NCBI GenBank assembly: GCA_000697355.1
Contig: JNEN01001230.1
Span: forward strand, 310,001 to 374,000
Length of the DNA: 64,000 bases
Direction of reading: 5' to 3'
From: Syncephalastrum monosporum B8922
Taxonomy: Eukaryota; Mucoromycota; Mucoromycetes; Mucorales; Syncephalastraceae
Of this stretch, positions 13,101 to 25,405 are shown piece after piece. The position numbers and the translations under genes were made by a program. Positions within the stretch are counted from its first letter, which is position 1, and each line of letters begins with the position of its first letter. The notes under the pieces were generated by a model. The model did no database searches. It saw nothing but the letters and a program-made list of their open reading frames with translations, and was not told where the DNA came from.

Positions 13101-13604
13101 AGGCTTCAACGAGCTCTTTGCGATCGACGATCTCAAGATTTTGACCTATACCGAGCTTGTGGCTCTCTTTGGCGTTTCTGTGGAAGACTGGACCTATGAA
13201 CGTAAGTAGAGAGAATCGCCCTCCAGCACCGGGTACTGAGCTTAGTTGTTTGTATAGATTTGGCGGATACGATCAAGGCTGATCATGGTTACAACATGGA
13301 AAGTCGGTCAATCAAGCACCTGCTTACGATTCTCTCCCAAATGACTGGACAAGAGCGCCGCGACTTCCTTCAATTCACCACGGGCAGCCCCCGTCTGCCG
13401 ATCGGAGGGTGGAAGGCCATGCGGCCGATTTTCACAGTCGTATGCAAGACATCCGAGGCTCCTCTGTCAGCTGACGACTATCTGCCTTCAGTAATGACGT
13501 GTGCCAACTATCTAAAGATGCCCGATTATAGCAGTATGGAGGTGATGAAGGAGCGACTTCTGACATCCATGCGGGAAGGCAAAAACAGCTTCTTGCTCTC
13601 TTAA
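7160..13604 (+). CDS. UFD4: HECT-type E3 ubiquitin ligase, UFD4/TRIP12 family
   Basis: E3 ligase of the ubiquitin-fusion degradation pathway; it passes ubiquitin through a catalytic cysteine. Eleven exons: 7160-7350, 7471-7548, 7638-8150, 8285-9149, 9203-9818, 9866-11430, 11495-12619, 12692-12778, 12825-12935, 12988-13201, 13258-13604; 1903 residues. Order: basic, Lys/Ala- and Ser/Gln-repeat N-terminus (1-260, disordered); acidic Asp/Glu tract (about 295-390); armadillo-type helices (about 395-900, with MQLIALQELAEILSVSNED and LLACRCISNLVDAMP); a second acidic patch near 1255; a HECT domain (about 1505-1903). The HECT end carries GSPRLPIGGW and LPSVMTCANYLKMPDYSS, with catalytic Cys1870 (codon 13500-13502), and closes in FLLS, like TRIP12. 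The first three exons are low complexity and could be read differently; the rest is firm. Confidence 0.93.
8231..8260 (+). repeat. polypyrimidine (TC)n/T-run in UFD4 intron 3
   Basis: CT dinucleotide repeat followed by a T-run just upstream of the 3' splice site of the 8151-8284 intron. It probably acts as a long polypyrimidine tract. Confidence 0.7.
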
Positions 13605-14129
13605 CAACACACAGCAGCCGCACACTCGCAACCAAACACATTTACATACAGAAAATTGCAGATATATTCCCCCCTCAAAGGACTGGTGGCGTACCTTCAT
13701 TCTCTCCCTTGTCCTCCATACACGCTCACCACTTTTCCACACATAGTACAAAGCTTCACTTAACACTTTTCCACGTCTTTCAGCTCCCGTCGCGTCTCCA
13801 AGCACGGGGGATTTGGTTCTTTTCTTTCCTCTTCCACTTGGATTGGTTTTGGTAAAGATACACCCATTGTTCCTGTATGCGTCTGTACTGTGGATTTTTA
13901 CTATGTGAATCAGAGCACCTTGATGCGAAGGCTAAGCTGGTTAAATGTCTTTAAAGTATGAGAGTGCGAACCACGGTAGTAAGCGTGTTATTTGTCGGTG
14001 AAGTGATGTAGAATACAGAGAAAAGTCCGCACCTGACACAGGGCAACTTCAACTTCATTTTTTTGGTTTGGCTGGTTTGGCAACTCCCTCTTTTTTTCCT
14101 TGCTCATTCTGGACAACAACCGAAGCGAG
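13605..14129. other. intergenic, no gene seen
   Basis: About 0.5 kb between tandem genes UFD4 and dynamitin. Pyrimidine-rich stretches only. Holds the UFD4 3' UTR and the dynamitin promoter. Confidence 0.4.
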
Positions 14130-16054
14130 ATGGCATCAAAATATTCAGCACTCCCCGATATTGTACGTTCCTCGACACTGCTCCTGTATCGATCGTCCGT
14201 TCCTGAGTATGTATTATTCTATCGTAGGATGACCAACCGGATGTCTACGAAACGCCTGATGTATCCGACCGAGTTCAAACTACGGCCATCAATGATGCTC
14301 AGGTATGTTTTCTCGTCGTATACCACTATCTTAAATAAAATAACCCTTTCAACACTGCAGTCAAGTGATGAGGACGATGGCAACGAGAACGTGATCCGGG
14401 CCCGTACGTCAGTCAAGGATGCCAGCGCTCGTTTTAAAGACAGCGTCGTCGATACCTCAGGCACAGGTAAAAGCGACTCACGCCGCACCGGTTAATACGC
14501 GTAGCAGCTTGGCTTACAGGTTGACAGATTTCTCGGATCGACTGACGCGAAAGAAGAAGGCAATGTACCGAAGCTACGTACGACGCCCTCCGTCTCTCGA
14601 CACGAACGAGTTTGAGCTCTTGCCGCGGCAGGTCGAACTCCAAGAAACATCACTCCAGAAGCTCCGTCGTCTCATGTACGAAGTACAAGAATTGAACGAG
14701 ACTGTAGAGAAAGAAAAAGTACGAATCCAGGGTCTGATGTATCTGTGCAACCTAACATTAAGACGAACATAGGACGACGAGTCGAAAGAAGGCTCCGTGT
14801 CTCACAGGGATCTCCTGTCGCAGATCACATATCTTCAGAACGACCTAAACAATCTCAGCCAACGAATGAATAACGTATCAGTCGATGAGAAAGAATCCAG
14901 CTACGGCAGTCGCGTCGACGAGGCAAAGCAGCTCATTAAACAACTGGAAGCATTCAAAAGTCTGCCGTCTGCTTCCAAAGAAAAAGATGAAGATGACACG
15001 GTGATGATAGAACGAAACGAGAAGGGCGACGTAAGTTGCAAGAAACAGTATTATGCGGCACGTTGTCTGATGATGCTGATGATTATGTTTCTAGCTCGTC
15101 ACCTATGAACTTTACTATACACCCGAAATGGCCAAAATGCAAAAGGAAAGCAAAGTGGTTGATATCGACGAACGGATTGCCAAGCTAGAATCCCTTGTCG
15201 GTACCAGCGCTGGTCGGGGACTGGATGAACTGGTACGAAAGAGACTATGATGGCCAGCGAGGGTGGAATGTATCAGGCTCACTCATCAACATGAAATACT
15301 AGCCATCCAGCTTGGCGTCTTCATCACTCGTCGCGTCCATATCGAAATTCGAGCAACAGATCACAGTGCTGGCCCAGCCACGACAACTGGAAGTGGTTGC
15401 GAGACGCGTCAAGGTACTCATAAGTGAGCTGGATCGGCTGAACGAATTGAAAGCGGGGCGCAAAGACATGTCACTCGGGTTCGGACTTGTGGGTGCGGGT
15501 CCTAGCAACGCATCTGTTTCAGGTGCACCCGCCCACGGCAATGCTGAGGAAAAGAAGGAAGCTGGTGGTTTGTCAAATGAGACAGAGGAAAAGGTAATGT
15601 CTATTTTTGGCTACAATCTCAATCCCCAGACTATGCATTTGGGGGAAAATCAAGCTAAAGAGATTGAGTATCAGGTCAACTATCTGTTCCATACGATGGA
15701 AAAAGTGGACCCTCTGCGCACCTTGACCCACGCACTGCTTACGCGACTCAAGGCGCTGCAAGGACTGCATACGGAAGCAGCCACGTTTGGCCGATCCGTC
15801 AAGGTCATCTCCGAAGAACAAAGCCGAATGACGGACGAGCTCAAGAGCCTTAGCTCGACCTGTGAGCTAGTAAGTCATGATGCAACGCAGGATACAGATC
15901 ATGGATGATTTGACACGTTTCTTTCTTATTTTTCTTATCATAGTTGAGCCAGAGTCTGAAGGAGAATGAGGAATCGGTACAGAACAACATCAAGGTGATC
16001 GACGAGCGCATGACTGAACTGGTGAAACGCGTGGGAGCACTGAAGGCCACATAA
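14130..16054 (+). CDS. dynactin subunit 2 (dynamitin, p50)
   Basis: Shoulder subunit of dynactin, the dynein activator, linking the Arp1 filament to p150Glued. Exons: 14130-14162, 14228-14302, 14361-14466, 14528-14718, 14773-15030, 15095-15232, 15303-15869, 15944-16054, giving 492 residues (human 401). Recognised by the N-terminal KYSALPDI and DQPDVYETPD, then DFSDRLTRKKKAMYRSY, LVTYELYYTPE, and the C-terminal coiled-coil segment NNIKVIDERMTELVKRVGAL. Most of the chain is heptad-rich helix. Within the 15303-15869 block a GT at 15594 and AGs at 15629 or 15674 would define introns of 36 or 81 nt, both multiples of three, so the protein could be 12 or 27 residues shorter; the animal protein lacks that segment. 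All other joins keep frame. Confidence 0.88.
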
Positions 16055-16607
16055 AAAAATACACAAGACAAGACAGACGAGATACCGAGTTTATAATTAT
16101 AAACTATACTTTTTTATTTTACTTTACTTTTTTATAGTTGAGGAAGGGGAGGGGGTGGGAAGGTGACGAAGAAACAGAGCCACACGAGGGAATCAAGACC
16201 GCGCCACACAAAATGCTACGAATTCATGGGTCTGCGTCGCCATTTTCTCTTTTCCCCAGATTTCCTACTTCTCTCTTGCTTTCTTGCTTTCTGCTTCCCG
16301 CACACCTGGAGACCCGGCTTCCTCCTCTTCCTCATTGCCTCATTTCCGTCATTTGAGAGAGAACGTCGCTCGACCCTTCGGGAGTGCACACCTCCACCCT
16401 CCCTCCCTCTCTCACACCTGTTCTTCACCCTCTCTGTTCTTTGTTCCCGTATTCCCCCCCCCCCACCCCTTCTTTCTCTCTCTCTACCTTGCCCGGCATA
16501 TGCGTATACCTTCCACAGTCAGACTTTATCTTATTGCGAGGTAAATTGGGATTATCTCGATCCCATCCATCCAGAAATTTACCATATTTATACTCACAAT
16601 CACAACA
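16055..16607. other. intergenic, pyrimidine-rich
   Basis: About 0.55 kb between dynamitin and the sugar porter, with a C-run and CT repeats (about 16380-16490). Such CT-rich tracts are common just upstream of fungal start codons, so it is probably the transporter promoter. No coding sequence recognised. Confidence 0.4.
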
Positions 16608-19214
16608 ATGACAATGGGTAGCTTTGTATCCCTTGGCGGGTTTATGGCAAGTGGAATGAAACTCACAAACAAAGAAAAAAAAAAAAAAGAAAGCGAAAAG
16701 AGAAACAAAACAAAAAACTAATATTGAAATGGGGCTATCGGTTAATGTAGTACGGGTAGGTGCACATAGCCAGTTCCTAATACCAGAAACCAGCACGTTG
16801 TCACCTTGATTCGAGTGTAATATTTAATTGGATCCTGTTCTTTTATAGTTATGATAGCGGAGTCCTGACCGCCTGTATGTCATTGCCTTCTTTTAATAGC
16901 GTATATTCTCTGGGCGGAGATGCGCATGGATCAGCCGCCGTCGTTGTTTCCCTTGCCGCCTCTTTTTGTGCTTCCTTGGTAGTAAAAATAATCGATCAAT
17001 GCGCAATTGCCTTCTTTGGTCATTAACCTTTTTCTGTCAGGTATCGGGTTTTGTCGCTGATGGCATGGGCCGCAAAAAGTTCTTCTATGTGGCCGCCGTT
17101 TTCCACGTCGTAGGCGTCATTATCCAAGTTACCGGTCTAAAATTTGCGGCTCTCTTGGTGGGCAGAATCGTGACAGGATGCACAGTTGGGTAAGTTGTTT
17201 AGATATACATCACTGATACATTCCACTCGCCATTATCGCCATGGCCCATTGGCTTTCTTTTTTTTTTTATTATTTCCTATTCATCAATTGAATTCATGTA
17301 GCATGTTTAGTATGTCTGTACCGCTATGTAAGTACCCATTATACATACAAAAGAAAATGAGAGAGGGGGGGGAGAAAAAAGAAGGAAGATTGCTCACGCG
17401 TGCCCTATCTCAAAGATCAGAGTGAAGTGGCAAAACCTTCCAATCGCGGGCGGCTCATCTCGTTGTACCAACTTGGTATAACGACTGGCTTTTGTGTCTC
17501 GGGATGGATCACGTACGCTACCGCTGCTCGACTCACGGGTGCTTCAACCTGGAAAGTACCCATTGCACTCCAGATGGTCCCCGGAGGACTTATGCTTTTC
17601 GGGCTCGGATTCATTCCGGAAAGGTAACCTTCATTCTCTCGATATCTGCATACATGCAGGTATATGTGTGTGTATATGTGCTGCGTACACCCTATCATGC
17701 ATTTCTGGCTTGCCAAATTTGTTCAACGTTTGTTTTTCTTCTTTATTTCGTAGTCCGCGCTGGCTCATATCGCGTGAGCGATACAAAGAAGCTCTCAGCA
17801 TCCTTGCCAATCTCCGCAGCGACGGTGACACAACCGACAACGATGTGCTCATGGAATACACCAGCATTGTTCAAGACGTCACCTTTGATCGAACTTTTAC
17901 CTCCAAGAAAATCGAAGCACTTTTCAAGAAAGGCATCGAGAACTACCGTCAGCGAACTTTGCTAGGCGCAGGTATCCACACGTTTGCGCAATTGACCGGT
18001 ATCAATGCTCTTTTGTAAGTTGAAACGAGACCAAAAAAACGTCTGAGTCGCTTCATCTTTTTCATGGATGTTTACGAATTTTTTCTTTTTCCTTCGTCTT
18101 TAAGGTTTTACCTTCCTCGGATACTGCAATCGACTGGCCTTATGGGGGTAGATGCTGTTCTTTTAGGTAAGCCGAGCCCTTGTATACAACAGCGGAGCTA
18201 AGCCAACAAACACACACAAAAAAAAGGGGGAGGCGTCAGCGGAGCCGTCAACATGCTCGGTACCATTCCGGTCTTTTTTTATGCAAGTACACATAGACCG
18301 CCTTTATTATGATGGCATTGTCTGACACCTCCGATAGATTGACAGATGGCCCCGACGACGCGTCTTGACTACAGGTGCCTTAGCTCTGGCCGTGTTCATG
18401 GTGATTGTCTCTGGTCTCATGGGTGCTTATGGGCATATGATTAAGCCTAATGAGCTTCATGTTAATCCAAGCATTACATACGACGGAGTAAATGTTAAAA
18501 TCGAGCAGCCAGCCGCTTCCTATGCAGTAATGGTACTCTTGTGTTTATTTATCGCGGTATATGCTATGAGCTGGTAAGTGCACAAAAGACAATACATGTA
18601 AACAGGATGTGTTTAACCGGGCGGACTTATTAACGTATTGTTTTGTTTCTCATTTTTCAAAAGGGGCCCCGCTGGTTGGATTGTCCCCGCAGAGATTTAC
18701 CCGCAATTGATTCGAGCGAACGCGATGGGTGTAACCACCTCGGCAAGCTACCTTTTCAATGTGGTCATTACGGTTGTGTCCCCTCTGCTGTTTGAATCCA
18801 TTGACTGGGGCACGTATTTACTTTTCGGATGTTTTTGCCTCTTCATCGCATTCATGGTACACAAGTTTTACCCTGAAACAAAGGTAAATCCGGGCACAAA
18901 AGCAAAGCAAAGAAAAATATAGCTTTGTTTTCGTTTAACCTACGACTATATTTCAGGGCCGCTCTTTGGAGGAGGTGAATCTCATATTCAGCGGAGCTCT
19001 TGTTGACAATTACGCAGGAGCTCATCATCCAGAAACGGCTGCCGAAGCACTCTTGAAAATGCAGCAGATACGTTATAGGGATGAACGCGAACGACTGGCC
19101 CGCGCGAGCGATGGTATGCAACACGACTGGCAGGCGGAATGGATTACCAGTCCCGCAGTTGACAAAAGCAGCAGGCCAATTGAAGACGAGGAGAAAACGC
19201 CATCAGGAACCTAA
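16608..19214 (+). CDS. sugar porter family MFS transporter
   Basis: Twelve-helix hexose-type transporter of the plasma membrane. Exons: 16608-16639 (tentative), 16849-16978, 17041-17189, 17302-17327, 17416-17623, 17754-18014, 18105-18166, 18227-18282, 18338-18573, 18664-18883, 18957-19214; 545 residues. Sugar-porter signatures in order: GYDSGVL in helix 1, DGMGRKK after helix 2, PESPRW before the central loop, QLTGINALLFYLP in helix 7, DRWPRRR after helix 8, PAEIYPQLIRANAMG in helix 10, PETKGRSLEE near the end. The intron 18283-18337 starts with GC rather than GT (GCAAGT donor). The first exon is weak: it gives only about 11 residues before helix 1 and omits the usual FLF of GGFLFGYD; the true start may lie upstream. 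The substrate cannot be told from sequence alone. Confidence 0.85.
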
Positions 19215-19804
19215 GACATTACACATCATCATGTTTGAGGGACCACATGGCGGAGACGCGCGCGTCGTACCGCAACAATACACCGGACACATGGTTAGCC
19301 CTTCATTACGGTTTATCCATATATGGTATACCGGGGCCAAGGTGCCGAACCGGTCTGATCAGGGCAGCAAGACAAAAAGCGAAACAAAAAAGAGGAGTCG
19401 ACGTTAAAGTGATGGCCAATACATTTGTATCTATCTGGGCCAAGTCGTCTGCATAAGCATTTTCTTTCCACCCCTTTGTTATCTCTTGTATCTAATAATC
19501 ATTACCTCCCTTTTGTTATCATCAGGCTTCTTCCAATAGTATTATTCATTTCAGTCGTTTCGATATTTGGTTGTCAATGAACGGAAGGCAAGCTCCGAAA
19601 TTGGGTTGTGGGACCGAAAGATAAGGCAGGAATGATCTGCGAGCGGCCTCCAACGGCATTCGAGACCGCCGCCGTCTTGGGGGGTTCTAATGAATTTGGG
19701 GAGGCATCCCACACATATATATCATGCGTATGCACACACACCCCGTTGCTTTTCTCCTTCCTTTTTTCCTCTCTTCCCTTTCGTCTGTCTTCTACACTAC
19801 CACT
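19215..19804. other. intergenic, no gene seen
   Basis: About 0.6 kb between the sugar porter and the PCL-like cyclin. Pyrimidine-rich near its end (19735-19800), consistent with a promoter and 5' UTR of the cyclin. Confidence 0.35.
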
Positions 19805-20742
19805 ATGCTATTACAGTCCTCTACTTCACTCCCCATGGACAACGATACACCTATAACCGCTACATCGAATTCAACGTCTCAGTCTCAGGACGACTGCCTT
19901 GGTGCCGCAAAAAATGACCACCGTCGCCACCGTAATTCAGTAACTAAAAGCAACCTTCCATCGCCTGTTGCCACACCCGCAAGCATGCCCTCCAACCATC
20001 ACCTCCGCCAATACAATAACAATAGCCTCAGCAGCCCTCTCATCCCCTCTTCTGCGCCGGCTGGCACCTCTTTACCCAGCACACGCTGCAACCGTCCGCT
20101 TCCTTCCGTCCTTGTTGGTAAGAGGCTCCATCATCACGTTGGGTCTCCTTCCCAATACTGACCATGTCCATCTGTCTTCCCTTGTCAGCAGACTTTTTCG
20201 CCATCACGGTATGCGACCTAGTGCCTGAACCACGGATCCAGCAGCGTCAAGCAACAGATCGAGGAATGATGCCCATACCCGAGCTGGTGTACTTTATAGA
20301 AAAAATCACGTTTCAGGCCGGTATCAATACACGCACCGCGCTTGTGGCCTTGATTTATCTGCAACGTGCCAAAGCCTGCCTCCCCCGCAATGCTGTTATT
20401 GGCAGTTATGATACTCGTCATCGTCTCTTCCTTGGCTCTCTCCTGTTGGCGTGCAAGTTTCTGCGTGACACCGAATGGGCCTCCGTCTCCTCTCCTACCT
20501 TTGCTCAGCAACGCCTTCCACCAAGCCAGTCGCGCTACCATTGCTATTGCTACAGCGGCACCTCCACTTTTGGACCCCTAAACAACCGCCGTCTCAGCCA
20601 GATGTGCATTGGCCTCTATACCCTCGCCGACATGAACCTTATTGAGCGGGCCTTTCTGAAGCTCATCCGCTACAACTGCTGGGTGGACGATCAGCAGGTC
20701 CATGACTTTGTTTACGAACACCGTGTCGACTTTTCCCTGTAA
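19805..20742 (+). CDS. PCL/PHO80-like cyclin
   Basis: Cyclin of the PHO80/PCL class, which pairs with PHO85-type (CDK5-like) kinases to control phosphate response, polarity or the cell cycle. Exons 19805-20117 and 20189-20742, 288 residues. The first 110 residues are Ser/Thr/Asn-rich and disordered. The cyclin box follows: ELVYFIEKITFQAGINTRTAL, ALIYLQRAKACLP, HRLFLGSLLLACKFLRDTEW, and the end LADMNLIERAFLKLIRYNCWV. A Gln/Ser/Tyr/Pro-rich insert of about 40 residues sits between the third and fourth helices of the box. I chose the ATG at 19805; 19724 in the same frame would add 27 hydrophobic residues and seems less likely. A second, cyclin Y-like gene lies at 45.3 kb. Confidence 0.8.
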
Positions 20743-23390
20743 TATCTCTCTGTTCTACCATTGTTCTTGTTTTACTCTTGTATCCATGTACATAATCCCT
20801 TGTATTTTGCTTTTATTATTGCTTTTATTTTAGTTGCTGTTATTTCGTTTTTTTCTTTCGTAGTACGTACAGTTCATCAATGCATGCATATACATAAGTT
20901 CTTCTTTTTAGTTTACTATTAGTATAATTATTCACACAATCAAATACTGTATACCCATCTTATTCCACTCTGCTTTTTTACACATGATGATAAAGGAGTT
21001 TGTATAGTGTGTTATTTCCGACTGTTTGCCCGTTTGACAAGCATGTTTGTTGTGCGAATGGTATCCCATGATACGCCATCTCTCTTGCGATTGGTGCTCT
21101 TACCACAGATCGATGACGATCTAGAGTTGCGAGTTCTCAATTTTTCACATACGAACGGTAACCTCGAATACCGACGCAGCACGGCACGGGAGCACTACTT
21201 TTGGGAACAATGAGTCCTCATTCTTACTTTAGATCTTATTTCATGACTCCTTGAAAGTGGAGAAGAATGCGCTGCGTCCACCAATTTATCGCTTCGTATT
21301 CCAGTACATGCTTAGCACACGTTCATTTTCTTCGTGAGTATTTAACATAAAGCACATTATGAGAGGAACAGGTGATCGTTTATCACACATGGTACAGCAT
21401 ATTCAGGTCGGGGCAAGCAGAAGCAAATGATGGACGGGTGAAAATCATTGGGCTGCCTCCTTGAAAAACATATCATGTGATATGATACATCATACACATC
21501 ATACAGACAGAGCGGGCATTTTACCATGTGACAGCATACCAGTCTACTATTCCAGCTCACTGGTAGCTCAGTGATATTAAGGCCATTAGAAATGTTGAAG
21601 ACCTTACTCCGGTGACGTGCCTTTCCTGATCGTTCTACATATACCATTATACACGTCGTCCCCTTAATGACATACAGGTTGCATGTATCTACAGACTGTA
21701 TACGGTATGTATATCTGCATGCACATAGCGGAAAGCCTTGCAACATAATTTTCACCCAATGTTCCTATCGACGACTGGGTACGACGCCCCCGACGAAGGG
21801 ATCTGGGGTCTTAGCCCCAGCTAGCCTTCGACCCGGGCGAGAAACTCGAAGAAAAAATGCAAGCTGTGATGACCCGCAGCTGCACGCGAAGTAACTCAGT
21901 CACAAAAGACGCAGCTTGGAGTGTTAAGAATGACCGCAGCAAAGAGATCGCGAAGCTGGCTGTCTTATGGAATCATATCACACACCGGTAGCCGATATGA
22001 ATTTTTTTATATGTTCCAGCGTGATATGAAGCCATAATGTCTGATCTATACACGGCTCTACCAAAAGTGTACAAGGGTATCATTAGCTATCGTATATTGT
22101 ATGACTATATGCTATCATTTCAAACGATGACTCGGCTGCAATGATTCTTCTTATGCTTTCATCTTGCGCATGCCATTCAACGACATGCAAAGGATTATGG
22201 TCATAAGTATAAAATAATAAGTGGCAATATAGACCGCTACGTGCCCAAGTCCCTTTGCCACCGGTTGCTCGCCCCCTATTGCACTGGTGTGCATAAACGT
22301 AGGTTGTCGCGTCAAGAGTACATGTTTGGACATCACTAACCTCCTTCTGATGTACACTTAGCTTGTAGTCTTTTTTCTCGCCTCTCCTCCCGTCTTCTCT
22401 TTTGTGCCTCTTCCTTCTCTTCGCTTGCTCTCCCTCTCTCCTTCCTGTTTTGCGTCATCCTAGCTTAGGCAGTCGGTGGCTGGGACCACCGTTGAAACTA
22501 TTAACCGCCCCCCGCAAAAAAAGACATGTGCCCTGCGCCAAATGTCTGCCCCACGCCCATCGGTAAGTGCTTGTGGCTGATAATATGAAACTGAGACTCA
22601 AAATGCATTCTGCTGCTCAGTCCAGATGAGGCAGTGGCCAACACAACATAAACGTGTATCGACGGCTCCGGCTCCGGCCGCTTAGGTATGTAAAAGAAGT
22701 GAAGTGTAGTCCACGAGAACTATTTTCGAACGAAATTTTGGTTAGCTAAGTCTATTATGGATTACATGAAATTAACTACTATCTAGTCGCATGGCGACTC
22801 TATTGCTCAGCTTCGTCTCTGGGCAAGTGCATCGCTGACATGCCATTGTTGCCTGATGATATATGTAGACCACGGCAATGCTACCGCAAGCGTACTGTTG
22901 GCAAAGCCAAATTTGGACGATATGTCTCGGTATTATCATTAGGCAGTATAAATTGAGAGTAACCGTTCTACGACTAAGTGGTGACATTTATCACAGTCGT
23001 CCGTGTCAACCAGATCATGTGTTCAGATTTGAAATCTAACGATTGTCAAGATACAGTTCTACAATTTGAACCTAAACTAATATACACAGTAAACAAAGGT
23101 TGATCATGAGATTACTGTTGATGTTTCCTTATCTAATTTGAAGTATGGAACAGTATTGACGTAGTCCCAAGACTTTGCACTTTTTATTACGTGCATATAT
23201 ATCAGGATCGTCCACATAGAGAATCACGAGTTGTTTTCTCAGCTTCCCCAAACTTCGTCGAATATGGAAATATAAAATTGTATATCTCTTAACACGAAAC
23301 AAATTCTAATAATCTGTTGATGTTACATACATGCATACGTACAAGTGTGATGATAATTTATTTAAACTTTGTTTGCAAAGATGGCTTCGT
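20743..23390. other. long intergenic, no recognised gene
   Basis: About 2.6 kb, the largest gap in the window, between convergent genes. Short open frames (for example 21357-21755 minus, 132 codons) resemble nothing known. It carries a nested inverted repeat at 21785-21839 and a pyrimidine-rich block at 22378-22450. A non-coding transcript or decayed element is possible but not shown. Confidence 0.35.
21785..21839. repeat. nested inverted repeat (long hairpin)
   Basis: Inner stem CTGGGG / CCCCAG (21803-21808 with 21815-21820, loop of 6), outer stem CGAAGG / CCTTCG (21794-21799 with 21825-21830), then further broken GC pairing out to about 21785 and 21839. It does not fold as a tRNA cloverleaf: no matching T-arm or acceptor. 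Confidence 0.6.
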
Positions 23391-25341
23391 CTAATCAAAG
23401 CGTGACAAACGGCCAAGCGCGAAAATGGCCGCAGCAAGTGTCGTGATGCCAGCTGCAACACGGAAAAGCCAAAGGTTGTCAAGGAACTGGCTAATGTATC
23501 CGCCTAGTAGCGCCCCAAACCCCATGCCGAGACCGAGGTGCAGGCCACCGAGGACGCCTTGGCCAACTGCACGTTTCTCGATGGGAAAGATAGCATCGAT
23601 TTCTGCGACGGATGTGGCCCAAAATAAAGCATACCCCATACCGTGTCCAGCTTGGAGAGCAAGGGCTAGACAGTGGCTCAAAACCGATTCGTTAAGGGCG
23701 GTGTAAGCAAAGCAGCGCAAGACCGTAATCATAAAAGCTGCAAGAATAACTAGGCTTCCACCATAGCGGTCTGTTAACTGTCAGGAGAAGGTTTCATGTA
23801 AGTGCACCAAAGAAAGTTGCGTTTTTTGCAGAAAATATATGTTACACTGCATACCGGTTTTGCATAGTAAAAGCAGACGAGTTCAGCAAGTCCACCGACG
23901 GGCCCAGTCCATCCCATCCAACTGGCAGGCATACGCAGATCCTCGCTTAAAAATAGAAATAAGAAATTTACAACCATGGACCATACAATGCCGTAGAGCA
24001 GGGTGGCGACGAGAAATGTGACGACTCGGACTTTGCTATAACGCTGCTTTTCTTGCAGTTGAGTGTTTTCCAGGATCTCTGCTTTGGTTGCCGAGGGGTG
24101 TTGGTGGTCTTGGAACAAGTGGGAGGCGTAGGAATAGTGGTCGATCGAGCTAATACGTGAAACAGCCAGACCCAGATTGTGACCAAAGCTTGTAGAGCGA
24201 AAAGCATCCTCTGACGCCGTATGATTGGCTTCCTGGCGCAGCTGAGTCGAGGCATGACTGAGAGCATGGTCGAGCTTGCATGGAGCGGCTGCGTTGATCA
24301 TGTCGTCTGGGTGGCCGAAGAAAGTCATATAGTCCCGTTCTTCCATCGGGGTTGTCAAATCACTTCTTAGCAGCGGCATACGCTCTTCGATCCGAGGTGT
24401 AGGCAGATTTATGTTCTTCGGCAAAGAAGTATGCAGCTGTTGATATTCTTCGTCAAGGTGCTGTTGTTGCTGCACTTGCTGCTGTTCCTGCACAAGCGCT
24501 TGCTGATCCATCTGCTCATACCACGCAACATTGGTGGCAGCCGAACAAGCCATGAAGGCTATAGTGGAGCCCGTCGACACGTAGAAGAGCATATCCAAAT
24601 TTTGGGTAGCCGAGATCAGCATGCCGACCAACAGTATTGTCAGACCTGTCGCAAGGGAGCCCCACAGACGCTGCTCCCCTGTCACTGGAGTGTCAGACAA
24701 CGAACGAGATAATATGACTGGTTTTCAGCCCGTATTACTAACGTACCGTAGAGCACTTTGTTTCGGCCGAGCATCTTGATAACAGCACTGTCGACAAGCG
24801 ATGTGTTCGGCATGGTGAAGAAGGCAAAAGCAAGTGCACATAAAGAGGCTATCCACATCACTCGAACGGTCGAAGCACTGCTTTGTTGCTCTTCTGCTTT
24901 GGGCATGTCGCTTGCAGGTAGGATATTAGGTTCTGACTGCGACCATCCCAAGACCATGATTCCTAATAAAGCGATGCCACCGCAGAAACTTGCAAAAGCC
25001 ATGATCGGGCCATGGTACCGAGGACGTTGGTCAACGATATATGTCCAAAAGGGACAGGCAACTGACTGCACGAAGGGTGCGATAGCAATGACTAGACCAA
25101 TTTGCTCGGGTGACAGATGAAGGGTATCATGGTAGTATAATGGTAGATAGGTGGGTGCAGCCACCACCAGGGAAAAGACACCGGCGAACAAAAGTTTGCA
25201 AAGAAGATACATGATTCTCTCCCAGAAACCATACCGAGAAACTGTGATATTTAAGGACTTTTTTTTTCTTTTGTGTATTGTACGTGTGGTGTTTGGTGCA
25301 ATATGCCCGCCTCCTTTGGTTTCATGACAAGATTTCTGCAC
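23391..25341 (-). CDS. MFS transporter, MFS_1-like/MFSD6-like
   Basis: Integral membrane transporter of the major facilitator superfamily, closest in feel to the MFS_1-like (PF12832, LacY/MFSD6-related) group. Exons 25341-24747, 24678-23855, 23777-23391; 601 residues. Helix-rich halves flank a long hydrophilic loop (about 260-420) that is Gln-rich then Ser/His-rich. Landmarks: FWERIMYLLCKLLF entering helix 1, YLPLYYHDTLHLSPEQIGLV, RLWGSLATG after helix 4-5, and GMGYALFWATSVAEIDAIFP in the second half, a typical PF12832 region. Substrate unknown. The N-terminus is uncertain: residues 1-44 are basic and the AG at 25232-25231 could end an intron; Met at 25212 is another possible start but would cut the conserved FWER. 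The gene begins only 64 bp downstream of the AGX1 stop codon. Confidence 0.72.
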
Positions 25342-25405
25342 AAGTAAACAATGATGCTATAAGGGAAGGGGCTGCCACATGTATAATACGGGTAACCCGT
25401 TGAAC

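Noticed and set aside
16640..16848. GC donor (GCAAGT at 16647) for the first sugar-porter intron
   Set aside because: It would keep the residues GGFM but leaves the wrong phase for the YDSGVL exon, so a GT donor at 16640 was used, with low confidence.
21785..21839. tRNA gene
   Set aside because: The hairpin looked tRNA-like because of TTCGAC, but there is no acceptor stem, D-arm or proper T-arm.
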